From NCBI RefSeq assembly GCF_958298935.1, contig NC_084923.1, forward strand, positions 7,814,501 to 7,878,500: 64,000 bases of DNA. The letters are read 5' to 3'. Source of the stretch: Phragmites australis (lineage: Eukaryota; Streptophyta; Magnoliopsida; Poales; Poaceae). Every line of letters starts with the position of its first letter. Within the stretch, counting starts at the first letter, position 1. Position numbers and translations under genes: made by a program. Below are positions 12,457 through 22,887 of the stretch, one piece after another. Under the pieces are notes generated by a model. The model ran no database searches. It had not been told where the DNA came from and saw only the letters and a list, made by a program, of their open reading frames with translations.

Positions 12457-13171
12457 CAAGGGTTGCCACAGAGGCACATCGACGGTTCGATCCCCTAGGG
12501 TATGAAAATCCCTAATGTTTCTTGGGTGGGTTTGGTGAAGCTGGGGAAGATATTGCAGTTGAGAGAGTTGAGGAAGGAGTGGTTTATTCATGGTTAAGGG
12601 TGGGGTTATTTATGGTGGCTGGTGGCTAGTGATGGACTGAGTGCATGGGTATGGTTGGGGCTAGAGCATATGAGTATTGTGCACAAGGACAAATGACATA
12701 GGATTACCTATGAATGTTGAAAAAGTTGTGGCATTAATGCTTGTAAGAGATTGCTTGCGAAAGCTGTTGCTTGGCATGATCATTTATTTATGGAAAGTTC
12801 AGCAAGGAGTTATTATTGCCTTAGCATGAAAGGTTGGGAATTCTATGCAAGCATTATGCTTAGAAAAAGCGTATTGGTAGAATGAGAAATCCCTACCGTT
12901 GCATTGATGAAAGTAAAGTGCATCACATATAGTACATAATCTACGACAAGTTATAATGGCATTTAGTACTCCATCGCTAGATGAAACATGGCTTATGGAA
13001 AGATATATTACCGGTGCAAGAAAACATCTACTGGGTTGGTGGAAAGAATAGAAGCTTCTCATCTAGATATTCCTAGCGGATCTCTTGGAAGTTGCATTCA
13101 TAGGGGTAGCCCTTGCTGCACACATACCCTTGTGCGAGTCGACGCGCTACAAGCCCTGTCACAACCGGTAG
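12457..13171. other. Spacer between two head-to-head Copia LTRs
   Basis: This 715-bp stretch separates the 5' ends of the two oppositely oriented LTRs. The minus strand at about 12605-12615 has a TATA-like ATAAATAACCCC followed by CT-rich leader-like sequence. The plus strand from about 12960 to 13160 has a readable but interrupted frame of unknown identity. I cannot assign a gene. Confidence 0.4.
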
Positions 13172-14299
13172 TGTAGAAAAAATGGATCTATTAGGCTATG
13201 ATTGTGATTTTGGTGATTAATGATAACATAGTCAATGGGACTAACATGTTTGTCGAGAATATATGTTAGTAAGTCTTATGGATGTAATACATCAAGAAGC
13301 CACCGCAGCCGGGACAAAGTTTGATTGAATTGGAGAAGTCTCACAAGAATTGACCTCACCAGAAGGTCCGATGCAGAAGAGTTTGCACTCATCGAAACAT
13401 TGTGCATAGAGGCTGATAGCCTCACTGGATAGTTCGGTACTTTGTGTGTTGAACTCACCAGAGTATATTTGACAAAGGGGGAGAAGGCTGAAAACCTCAC
13501 CAAATAGTTCCGTGATCTACACTAGGTAATACTGGAGCATTTCTTGCAGGAAAGAATGTAAGTTTAGAAAACTGAAGATCAACCCACCAGAAGGTTTGTG
13601 CACACCGGAGTATGGCGCCAGAGCATTTCTTGCAGAGGTGACTGCAAGTGTTGAAGAATGAAGATCAACTTACCGGGTAGTCCGGTGATCATAGAGATAG
13701 TTGCACCGGAGTATTTCCAAGGAAAATAAGAGAAAGTTCAACTCACCAGATGGTCTGATGTGAATAGAATGAACACCGAATGAATGCACCAGAGCATTTT
13801 ACACAGAGAGACTACAAAGGCTCGGTTGACTCAAGATAACTCACCGGAAGGTCCGGTGATGGTTTTGAAGGCACACTGGAGTGTACGGTGTTCATGAAGG
13901 CATTGAGTGGAGTTCCAACGGCTAGTTTTTGAGTTTGTACTCACCGGATGATCTAATGTTAGTACTATTATTCTCACCAGATCATCTGCTGTAAACAACT
14001 TTTCTGAGCCGTTGAAAAAACTGCTAGTTGGTGAGTTTGAGGCTATAAATACCCCTCTACTCAGTCATTTGAAGGTGTGACATGCTGTTGGAGTCTATAG
14101 AAAGCTCATACACACTTGAGAAGATATCCAAGTCACCAAAGTGCTTAAAGTGATCATCCAAGGTGATTAAATATAAGATTAGAGAGTGTTTAGTGATTAT
14201 AAGTCTAGAGTGAGTTGTAGCTAAGTGCTGCAGCTTGAAGAAAGGATCAAAGAGCTATCCTTGTTTGTACCGAGTGGTACGTCGGTGCCTTGGAGTCTT
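13172..14299 (+). mobile_element. Truncated Copia LTR (plus strand), same family as 10772-12456
   Basis: It begins TGTAGAAAAAATGG. It shares the CCGGTG motif array, the TATAAATACCCC promoter (14043-14054) and the following leader with the minus-strand LTR. Homology stops at GAGTCTT (14293-14299), about two thirds of the way through the LTR, where a gypsy reverse-transcriptase frame begins. There is no PBS or gag on this side. Confidence 0.75.
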
Positions 14300-14927
14300 C
14301 ATCGAGGAGCTCAACAAGTTTGTCATGTATTTCATTGATGATATTCTCAAATACTCCATAACTAAAGAAGAACATTCTAAGCACCTCCGAGTTGTTCTTG
14401 GTTGACTTCGGGATCCGTCTCTATGCCAAGTTTAGCAATTTTACGAGTTTTGGCACAAAGTGGTTGCTTTTCTGGGTCATATCCTATCCGAGAATGGTGT
14501 TGCTGTTGACCCGAGCAAAGTACAAGAGGTTCTCAACTAGGTTCAACCCAAGAGTGTCACGAACATCAGGAGTTTTCTTGGACTTGTGAGTTACTACCGC
14601 CGGTTCATCGAGAACTTCTCCAAAGTCTCCAAGCCCATGATAGAGCTTTTGAATATGAGTCAGCTTTCCAAACCTTGAAGAACCTACTCATGGCCGCTCT
14701 CGTTCTTGCTTAGCCTGAAGTAGATAATAATTTCGATGTCTATTGCGATGCTTCCCACGTAGGCCTCGGATGTGTCCACATGCAAGAACGTTGGATTGTT
14801 AGCTATGTTTCACGCCAACTGAAGCGCCATGAAGAGAACTACCAACTCATGACTTAAGAGAACTACCAAACTTATGACTTAGAGCCTGTGGCAGTTGTGC
14901 ACGCTGTTAAGATTTGGCGTCACTATC

Positions 14928-16463
14928 TGTCGGTGACACAGGAACCAGGGGTCCCCGAGTCCCAAGGCCAGATCAGCAGTTTGCCACGTGGCGCCCTCCC
15001 GCGGGGATCATCTCCCCGAGGTGCGAGAAAACTAAGTCCCGGGAGAGGGTGCTTGGGGCCATGAACAGTGGTCCCCAAGTACCCGAGTTCCCCGATGACC
15101 CGAGAAGACCAAGTGCCAAGAAAAGAGTGCTCGGGGCTGCGAACAGTGGCCCCCGAGCACTCAAGTCTCCCGACGACTAGAAAAGCCAAGTATCGGGAAG
15201 GGGGTGCTCGGGGCTGCGAACAGTGGCCCCCGAGCACCCGAGTCCCCCGAGGGCCCAAAGGAAGTCAGTTCCGGAAGAGAGTGCTCGGGGTCGTGAACAG
15301 TGGCCCTCGAGCACCTGAACCCCCTGAGGACCCAAGGGAAGTCAGTTCTGGGAGAGAGTGCTCGGGGCCGAGAACAGTGGCCCCCGAGCACTCGGTTCCC
15401 CGAGGACCCAAACAGTCAGCTCCGAGAGAGAGTGCTCGGGGCCACGAACAGTGGCCCCAGAGCACTTGGTTCCCCGAGGACCAAGAAAGCGCATATCCGG
15501 GAGAGAGTGCTCGGGGTGGTGAACAGTGGCCCCCCCCGAGCACTCGGTTCCCCGAGGGCTTAAGAAATCCTTCACCGGTGGTCCCCACAGAGGTCCAGCG
15601 GTGAGGTGTCAACCAGTAAGAGGCCCGATGCTGCATTTAAGAGGGCGCGTGGCCTGTCACCTCCAACTGCTCCTCTACGCTTGCTGTCAGTCCCTGCCAC
15701 GGCCTGGCAGGGAGGCGTGGGGAGATTTAATGCACGGGTCCTATTGCGGAACATCCGGCGCGCCTCGGGATAACATCGCGAAGCCCAAGGCGCCCCGCCT
15801 GCCGCCTTGCTGTGTCAGACTCACTCTGACTGAGCGGGCACGCCGAGCTGCTCGGTGGCTGCCCGGTGGGCCCTCCCCGTGGCGCTCGTTGAAGAACGGC
15901 ATGATGACGAACAAGACCGGACGGGGGCGCGTTTTCAACCCTCCCCGTCACTTCGCGCAGTAATCCATGATGGTTGCTTTCCATTTATAACGCATTGGAA
16001 CTCACGCCCTCCCTTTCTGGACACGCCACCGCCCAGGCGGGTACTTAAGGCGGGGCGGGCTCCCCGGAGAAAAGAAGTTAGTTACAGCCGAGGAACGGGA
16101 CAGTAGCCAGGACAAGTCGAAGACAGCAGCAAAGACAAGCACAGAAGCTCGGATCACTGAAGAACAAGGAGCCCGAAACTCTAGACTAGACAAATATTCT
16201 TGTAACCCAGCAGAACCTCTGAGAGACATTCTCAAAGCATTTATAGCTTACACACAGGAGTAGGGTATTTCGCTCAGTGCGGCCCGAACATGTCTACAAA
16301 CCTCCTGAGCATTTACTACTTCCTGCATCCGATCATTCCATTCCACCTGCATCGCATTTACACCCATTTATTTCACCCGCAAAATAGATTCAAAATCATC
16401 CCCCCGGCTGAATCTCAAAGGGGGTCCCTCCGGATCCCTGCTTGAGGAGTTCACCCTCCGACA
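14928..16463 (+). mobile_element. Solo LTR (1536 bp) with 5-bp target duplication CTATC, inserted in gypsy pol
   Basis: The LTR starts TGTCGGTGACAC and ends CCCTCCGACA, so its ends are the inverted pair TGTCGG/CCGACA. CTATC is present at 14923-14927 and again at 16464-16468. Removing the LTR and one CTATC restores the RNase H reading frame exactly (W-R-H-Y-L-M-C-N-L). No internal domain is present, so this is a solo LTR left by unequal recombination. The open frames inside it are products of its tandem repeats and not genes. Confidence 0.92.
15040..15565 (+). repeat. Tandem array of seven ~75-bp GC-rich units inside the solo LTR
   Basis: Each unit carries GAGAGTGCTCGGGGC, then GAACAGTGGCCCCCGAGCAC, then a linker with CCCCGAGGACCCAA-type sequence. 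GTGCTCGGGG and CCCCGAGCAC are reverse complements, so every unit can fold into a hairpin. Units begin near 15045, 15121, 15200, 15275, 15352, 15425 and 15500. They have diverged by substitutions and small indels. Confidence 0.85.
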
Positions 16464-18668
16464 CTATCTGATGTGCAATCTTTGTCATATCTATAAGGAT
16501 CACAAGAGTTTCAAATATATCATCACTGAAGCTGACCTAAATATGAGACAGAGAAGATGGCTCGAGCTGATCAAAGACTACGAGTTGGAAGTTCATTATC
16601 ATCCTTACAGGGCGAATGTTATCACCGATGCATTGAGCCTAGAGTCACCACACTTTGTGATGATTTTCGAAGGCTTATACTTGAGATGGTTTCAGAGGGA
16701 TTTCTTGCAAACCTGGAGATTAGATCCACCCTCCTATATCAAATCAAAGAAGCTCAAAGGGATGACAAGGGCATGGCCTGAATTCAAGATAAAATGAAGG
16801 AAGATAAGGCTACCTGTTTTTCTAAAGATAATCAAGGTATCTTGTGGTTTGGGAACAGGCTAGTGGTTCTGAGGGATGATGCATTGAGGAAAAAGATTCT
16901 AGATGAAGCTCATGATTCTTTGTTATCCATTCATTCGGGGAGTTCCAAGATGTACCAAGATCTCAAGCCAAGATTTTGGTGGACCCGCATAAAATGTGAA
17001 ATCGCTTGATATGTAGCTGAGTATGATGTTTACCAGAGAGTAAGGCCGAACACTTCAAGCTAGTCGGTATGCTCCAGCCCTTACCTATTCCCTCCTAGAA
17101 GTGGGAGGAGATCAATATGGATTTTATTACTGGATTACCTAAGACATCTCGAGGGTGTGACTCGATCTGGGTCATTATGGACCGATTTGACCAAGTCAGC
17201 TCATTTCTTTCCCGTTAAGACCATATACTTGGTCAAGCAGTATCCGGAGCTATACCTCACTCGAGTTGTTTTTCTTCATGGAATTCCGAAGAAGATCATC
17301 TCTGACATAGGCACCCAGTTCACCTCTCATTTGTAAAAGAGCTTTCATGAAGCCATGGGAATTCAACTCTTCCATAGCACTGCCTACCATGCTCAAACTG
17401 ATGGTCAAATAGAGAGGGTGAATCAAATTATGGAAGACATATTGCGAGTTTGTGCTCTCACATATGGGAAGAAGTGGGAGATTTGCTTGTCATTTGCAGA
17501 ATTCTCCTACAACAACAATTACCAATTGAGCATTAAAATGTTACCATTCGAAGATCTCTATAACCGAAGGTGCCGAACTTCGTTGAATTGGTCTGAGTCT
17601 GGTGAAAGAGTTTTTCTGGGCTCAGATTTGGTCAAAGAGGCTGAAGAACATGTTCAGACCATTCGCAAGTGTCTTCTCACAGCTCAATCTCGTCAGAAGA
17701 GCTATACGAATCGCTGTCGATGAGAACTTGTGTTCACTATTAGGGAATTCGTCTATCTCAAGGTGTCTCCTCTCAAGGGGATTCGATGCTTTCAAATCAG
17801 AGGGAAGTTAGCACCTCGATATGTGGGGCTTTTCCAAATCATCGCTCGGTGAGGATAGGTGGCCTATCAGTTGGACTTACTTCCATCCCTATCGACTGTT
17901 CACAATGTGTTCAATGTCTCGCAATTAAAGAAATATCTTCGAGTCCCAGCCGATGTCATTGATGTAGCAAACCAAGATTTGTAGCTGGATCTCTCTTATT
18001 ACAAGCGAGCCACGAGCGAGCCATACGGATTTTGGATGAAGCGGAACGCAAGACCCGGCGTCACTCTATCAAGTTTGTTAAAATGCAATGGAGCGATCAC
18101 TTGGAAGATGAGGATACTTGGGAGCGCGAGGATCGAATCCGCTTCGAGTTTTCTAATCTTTTTGAAAACTTGTGAGTATTGTTTCAATTATGCATAGGTT
18201 GAGCATCTCACATGTCTGTAGTTCATTATCATGTTGGTCAAAAACTTCATTCAAAAAGGAAACCGCTTAGAAACCGTTTCAGTCGGAAAAATACACTCTT
18301 GGTGGTCCAACCATGCTTCTGACAGTCCGACCGCCAGAAGCATTTAGAACCCAGTTCACTCTCTATTCCCAGGTGATCTGGCCGCCCCAGCCTTGCGGTC
18401 TGACCACCCTAGCCTTGTGGTCTGACCGTCAGAACCAAAAACTCTGTACGATTTGCGATCTAACCGGCCATACCTGTGGTCCAACCGTGCCATGGTCTGA
18501 CCAGGCTTAGCTACGGTCTGACTACCAGTGCACGTGAAGGTCCGATGGTCGTATTTTCAACACGTAACAAAAATCGACATAATTCTTTTCCAATTATGGA
18601 AAATTCTAGTGCACTTCATCACCGTCACCTTCTCCCTAAGTTTGCTGAATCTCCGGACGAGATTATTT

Positions 18669-18683
18669 TAGGGGAAGGGGGGA
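18669..18683 (+). other. Polypurine tract of the gypsy element
   Basis: AGGGGAAGGGGGGA lies directly before the 3' LTR start TGTCACATCC. This is where plus-strand priming would occur in an intact element. Confidence 0.75.
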
Positions 18684-18684
18684 T

Positions 18685-21485
18685 TGTCACATCCTAAGGC
18701 ATTAATTACGTAATTAAGTATTCATAATCATCATGATATTATGTTTACGTGTATAATTTTTATTTAAACATTCAATCGGATTTAAAAGGTTTTACGTTTG
18801 GAACCTTTACGCGTTTCCCCACCTCAATGTGAGTATATTTGTGGGTAAAAAATGGTTTAGGGATCTTTAGGAAAACCCCCAAAACTTTTGAGAAGAAGAA
18901 GAATAGAAAAAAGAAAAAGACCATTCCAGCAGTCTGATCGGGAGCTCTCGCGATCCGACCGCCAGGACGCAGTGCACCCATTTAAGGAATCAACCAACTC
19001 TCTCGATCTCTCTCACACTTCTCACTCTCACACACTCTTCACCCAACCCTAGAGTGAGAAGGAGGGATCGACCTTGACATGTTTGACAACCGAAGATAGA
19101 CAGGGCGAACTTCCCCAAGCTCCTTGAGGACTTCCCGAGCTCATCCCCTTCATCCTCTTCACTGGAGATATTTCTACACACATTCATCCACCTTGAGCCC
19201 ATACACCACCCCGGAGCCCGATCTCCAAATCGGAGCTTCTCTGGAGCGATCCCCTCCAATAGAAAGCTTTCCTATGCTAAGGTGATACATCTCCTACTGT
19301 TTTCCCATCGTTCTCGAGTCCATTCTATTTAGAATTGAGCTCTGCCCTAGCCTAGATCCCATCCATGGAGCTTTCCAAGTTTGGTTCGGTGAATGTTGTC
19401 CAAACCACCCTAGAAGCACTCCTCTAGCCTCCTAGAGCGCTTTGTTACCCTTCGTAGTCGAAGGCATCATTGGAGCCTTCATCGGTGACCTAGCTAAGGC
19501 ACTGCCAATAGGGACTCGCGGTCTGACTACCGCTCAGGCCGGTCTAACCACCAGTTGTAGGTCAAAACCTTAGTTAAACTCCATAGTCAGAAGTCAGACA
19601 GCCACTAGGGCCGGTCCGACAGCTAGGCCATGCGGTCTGACTGCCCAAGGGTCCAGTTTGATAGCCAGAACACAAAATTCTCTGCTCGTCAATGGTCTAA
19701 TCACTGTCATACTGTCGGTCTGACCGCTAGCTACTCGAAGCCTTATGAACTTAGGACGTCTTATCCAAGGTTCAAATCTTTTTTAACCTGAGTTGTTTGC
19801 CGATCTTTTGCAAATGTTTTTGAAACACAACGCTTTATTGTTATTCAAGCATACATCATATGCATACTTTTTCGTCGTTTATTTGTTTATGCGATGTGTT
19901 CTTGATTTTTTTAGAGAGTGACGCGCTGACTATCAAAGTGATCGAAGGCGACACCGAACCACTAGAGTTTTGTGAGTGTTGCACAGGAAGCGTCAGGCAA
20001 GCGCCGGAGTAGCAAGACAAGCATGTAAGCATATTTCACCTTATAATTTAGATCATGTGGAGTCTAAACTGATAAGTTACTGCTTATGTAAGTTATGCAT
20101 GTTAGCGTTCCAATGTCGAGTTATATGGGTAGAACCTATGTTGTTGTATTATTTCTACCTTGCTCATGTTGATGATCCTTATCCTTATAACCTGGGTAGA
20201 ATATTGTTGATGTCTAACTTAAAATGTTGATCGAAATTCTTAGCAATGTATAGATCATCGATAGAGGTCGAGTAGTGGTTCAACCATTGTTCGGGAGTTT
20301 AAGACTTATTTTATTGTTCACAAGGTAATTATGATATTGAGAAGTATGAGTTGTGAGAATGAGGTGAGATGTGGGCGGTGCTAGGGGTAGGTTGGGAAAG
20401 GAACCCGGATGCCATAGACCACTTACATCATTTAAGCACTGACCGTTGTTGTAGTTGGCTCTAGCACTTTCTGTACTAACCACATATCTGATTATGGGAA
20501 GGATGAGACGAATACCTCGTGTAGATTTGATCCTTTGGCTTGAACGTCTTAAGTGTCGTAGGTATAATAGGCTTGTAGGGGTATCTAGTTTGCTCTTGGA
20601 GTAGTTCTAAATGACCTTCGTATCTTGAGACGCATGTCCCAATCAGTCGGAGCTTAATTGAGAAAGGTTGTCACGAGTACCCTCTTGTGTGGACCTGTGT
20701 GGTCATGTAAGTTAAATGGTCCTCATGACGCGTGGGTAAAGATGTAACACCTACAGGGTGTAAGAACAATTTGATTTACCATGCTCTCGGGCATGAGCAT
20801 GCTTCTATCCATTTGCAGTAGTTGTAGAGTATCGATGTGGGAAATGATTGGTGATGGCTATTGATGGGATAAGTTGGTTCTGTTACAGATATGTTTGTGT
20901 TATGGATTTTAGGATAGAAGGTTATATGTGGTTAAGTGTAGATGCTCACATTTTTGTGTCAAAATTCTTTTAAATATGAATCTACTTAACCTTGTGACCG
21001 ATTCCTTACTAACTCATCCAAATGCATAATCCTTAAAGTCAGGTTATTATATGTACCTATTAGGGATTAATTCTCGTGAGTACCTCTGTACTCACGCTAT
21101 TTTTACAAGTCCTACAGGAGAGGAGGAGCTAGTGTTTGGTTACTTCATGTCCGTCGATGTAGATGACAGGCAGGAGTAGTACAAACTACTCCAGTGACGA
21201 GGTTTTGGGGTGGTGCCTCAGGGCAAATGGTTTCACCTATCTTTTGTTGTTCATAGATTTTTCTCCGCTGCATAGTATCTCTAGGTGGCTAGGAGGTGAA
21301 ACTATTCTTTTATCCTTCTAGTGTTTGCGTGTTGTAAATTATTGTAAATGATAATCCTCTAAAGACTTGTACTATAATTTCATTATTTGCTCTTTATTGA
21401 ACTTTATTATGTTGACATATGTTGGAAAGATATGTGTTTTGATCTTGGACATAAAACATATGCTGGGACTATCAGGATGTTATTT
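18685..21485 (+). repeat. 3' LTR of the gypsy element (about 2.8 kb)
   Basis: It begins TGTCACATCCTAAG directly after the polypurine tract. The right end is set near 21485, at a decayed AGGATGTTA, by analogy with the GGGTGTTACA end of the related solo LTR at 31273-34228. Both LTRs share a region with a reiterated GTACTC before the 3' end and a TTTAAG-type promoter (about 18974 here). Repeated GGTCTGACC(G) motifs occur at about 18330-18550 and 19510-19740. The right boundary is approximate. Confidence 0.65.
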
Positions 21486-21534
21486 TGATTAATCATTGCA
21501 ATCATAATTATGTAGATGATCGACTCAATGATTA

Positions 21535-22004
21535 ATTAGAATACTTTTTAGACAATTCCCCGCATGTATCGACATCATCCTCATACTTTTCCTCATCACC
21601 CTCCACATACGCGTACCCCCACCCTGTATCTCCGCCACTGTCTCCTTATTCTTTCATTGCACAAGCAACATAGGAGGCCAACCTCTGTGCACAACATCTT
21701 GCAGGTACCTCTTCCACACTAAATCTTATTAGAGTGGGTACACCAACCAATACACATCATCTCTCACTCAGTTGCCCATAATGCTAATGATCATATCTTG
21801 AGCCTCAGAGTCTATTTTGAAACACCGCATTAACCTGACGTACAAGAGTCCGACACTCGTGTGCATAGTTCTTGAGATACCCTTGTCCATTGCGTGAAAT
21901 ATGGACAATACTACCTCTTTCGGACCATATAATATTTAGTGTCCTCATAAAAAATTCTAAACTGCCACTTATCCGACATATTTGGTTACCATCGTTGAAA
22001 ACAC
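21535..22004 (-). pseudogene. Decayed ORF of unknown, probably transposon, origin
   Basis: One minus-strand frame runs about 155 codons with only four internal stops. It includes FNDGNQICRISGSLEFFMRT, GQGYLKNYAHECRTLVRQVN, CCAQRLASYVACAM and an acidic tail EGDEEKYEDDVDTC, ending in TAA at about 21536. Codon-like structure and few stops argue it was once coding. I do not recognise the family. It lies just inside the right inverted repeat (22598-22801) and is transcribed away from it, so it may belong to that element. Confidence 0.4.
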
Positions 22005-22597
22005 TAAATTATTGCTAAAAAACAATTATGTAAAACTACATCTACAATGAAAAATTGATTACAAATATAGCCTAACAAGAAAATATCCCTTGGTCGATAT
22101 GTCAAACACCTCTAAATTCTACATCTACTATCTCAGTTATACGTACACTATGCCTAAATCCTACATCTAATACGTAACATATGTGTAAATACTACATCCA
22201 ATTGCTAAAAATACGTATAAAAGGGATATAATCGCTAAACTATATCTAACTCTAATTCTAAATCTATATTGTAACCTATATCTAGTGGCTATCCTACCAT
22301 GTTTGTAAACAATTCTAGATCTAACATATAACCTACGTTAAAATATAGCACTAGTGGCTATCCTACCGAATTTATAAATTAATCAGAGAAATAAAACATA
22401 CATTTTTCCTTCGGCAGGACTTCGCCGCACAATTTTCCCCTCTCCTCTGTCCGACTCTCCTCTCCTCTCGGCTATGTGAGAATGAAATGAGCGGTTGATG
22501 TCGCCAGGGCCAGCGCGACCGGATTAGATACCCTAATGATCTCGTCCATTCAACAAGCGAGATCTTTTGGGTAGGTTCGCTCAGTGTCGCAACCACG

Positions 22598-22799
22598 AAG
22601 GTCTCGCCTTGTTCAGCGGGTGAGCGAGACTAAGTTCTTATCTACTGAACAGGTGAGAACTTCCTATCTCTGATTATTTAATGCACTAAGCACCGGAGTC
22701 TATAAATTTTCGCCCGCTCAAATCAAGATATTATTCTCATTTGTGGAATAGATGACGATAGCCTACTAATACAATTTTTTCAAACAAGTATGTACTCTT

Positions 22800-22801
<2 letters not shown>
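22598..22801 (-). repeat. Right copy of the ~200-bp inverted repeat (partner 8304-8494)
   Basis: The reverse complement aligns with 8304-8494, starting TGAAGAGTACATAC against TGAATACATGC. It is followed outward by a long TA microsatellite, which hides any target-site duplication. Confidence 0.6.

Positions 22802-22802
<1 letters not shown>

Positions 22803-22870
<68 letters not shown>
22803..22870. repeat. (TA)n microsatellite, about 34 units
   Basis: An uninterrupted AT dinucleotide run. The apparent tyrosine-isoleucine reading frame across it is an artefact. Confidence 0.97.
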
Positions 22871-22873
<3 letters not shown>

Positions 22874-22887
22874 TCTATTCTACTCCC

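Larger units (their letters stand above)
14293..18178 (+). pseudogene. pol: Gypsy pol remnant: RT, RNase H, integrase (split by solo LTR)
   Basis: At 14293-14927 translation gives VFIEELNKFVMYFIDDIL, containing the RT catalytic FIDD box, then FLGLVSYYRRFIENFSK and [20 protein letters not shown] (RT end and RNase H start). After the solo LTR, 16469-16660 continues with DHKSFKYIITEADLNMRQRR and LELIKDYELEVHYHPYRANV (RNase H). 16860-17010 has an HSGSSKMYQDLKPRFWW integrase zinc-binding-type segment. 17090-17560 has the integrase core in pieces (WEEINMDFITGLPKT; GIQLFHSTAYHAQTDGQIER). 18060-18175 is the chromodomain-like end. Multiple stops and frameshifts are present throughout. Confidence 0.8.
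14293..21485 (+). mobile_element. 3' half of a Ty3/gypsy (Tekay-like chromovirus) element, with a nested solo LTR
   Basis: The element retains part of reverse transcriptase, RNase H, integrase with a C-terminal chromodomain-like end, a polypurine tract and a ~2.8-kb 3' LTR. The 5' LTR, gag, protease and the first half of RT are missing. Another LTR (14928-16463) inserted in the RT/RNase H region. The C-terminal MQWSDHLEDEDTWEREDRIR and the long LTR point to the Tekay/Del lineage. Many stops and frameshifts show it is long dead. Confidence 0.75.

Noticed and set aside
15040..15565. Regularly spaced repeats resembling a CRISPR array
   Set aside because: The units are contiguous tandem repeats inside a plant LTR, with no unique spacers and no cas genes.
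15068..15604. 178-residue open frame on the plus strand
   Set aside because: It is the translation of the seven GC-rich tandem units in the solo LTR; other frames of both strands are equally open.
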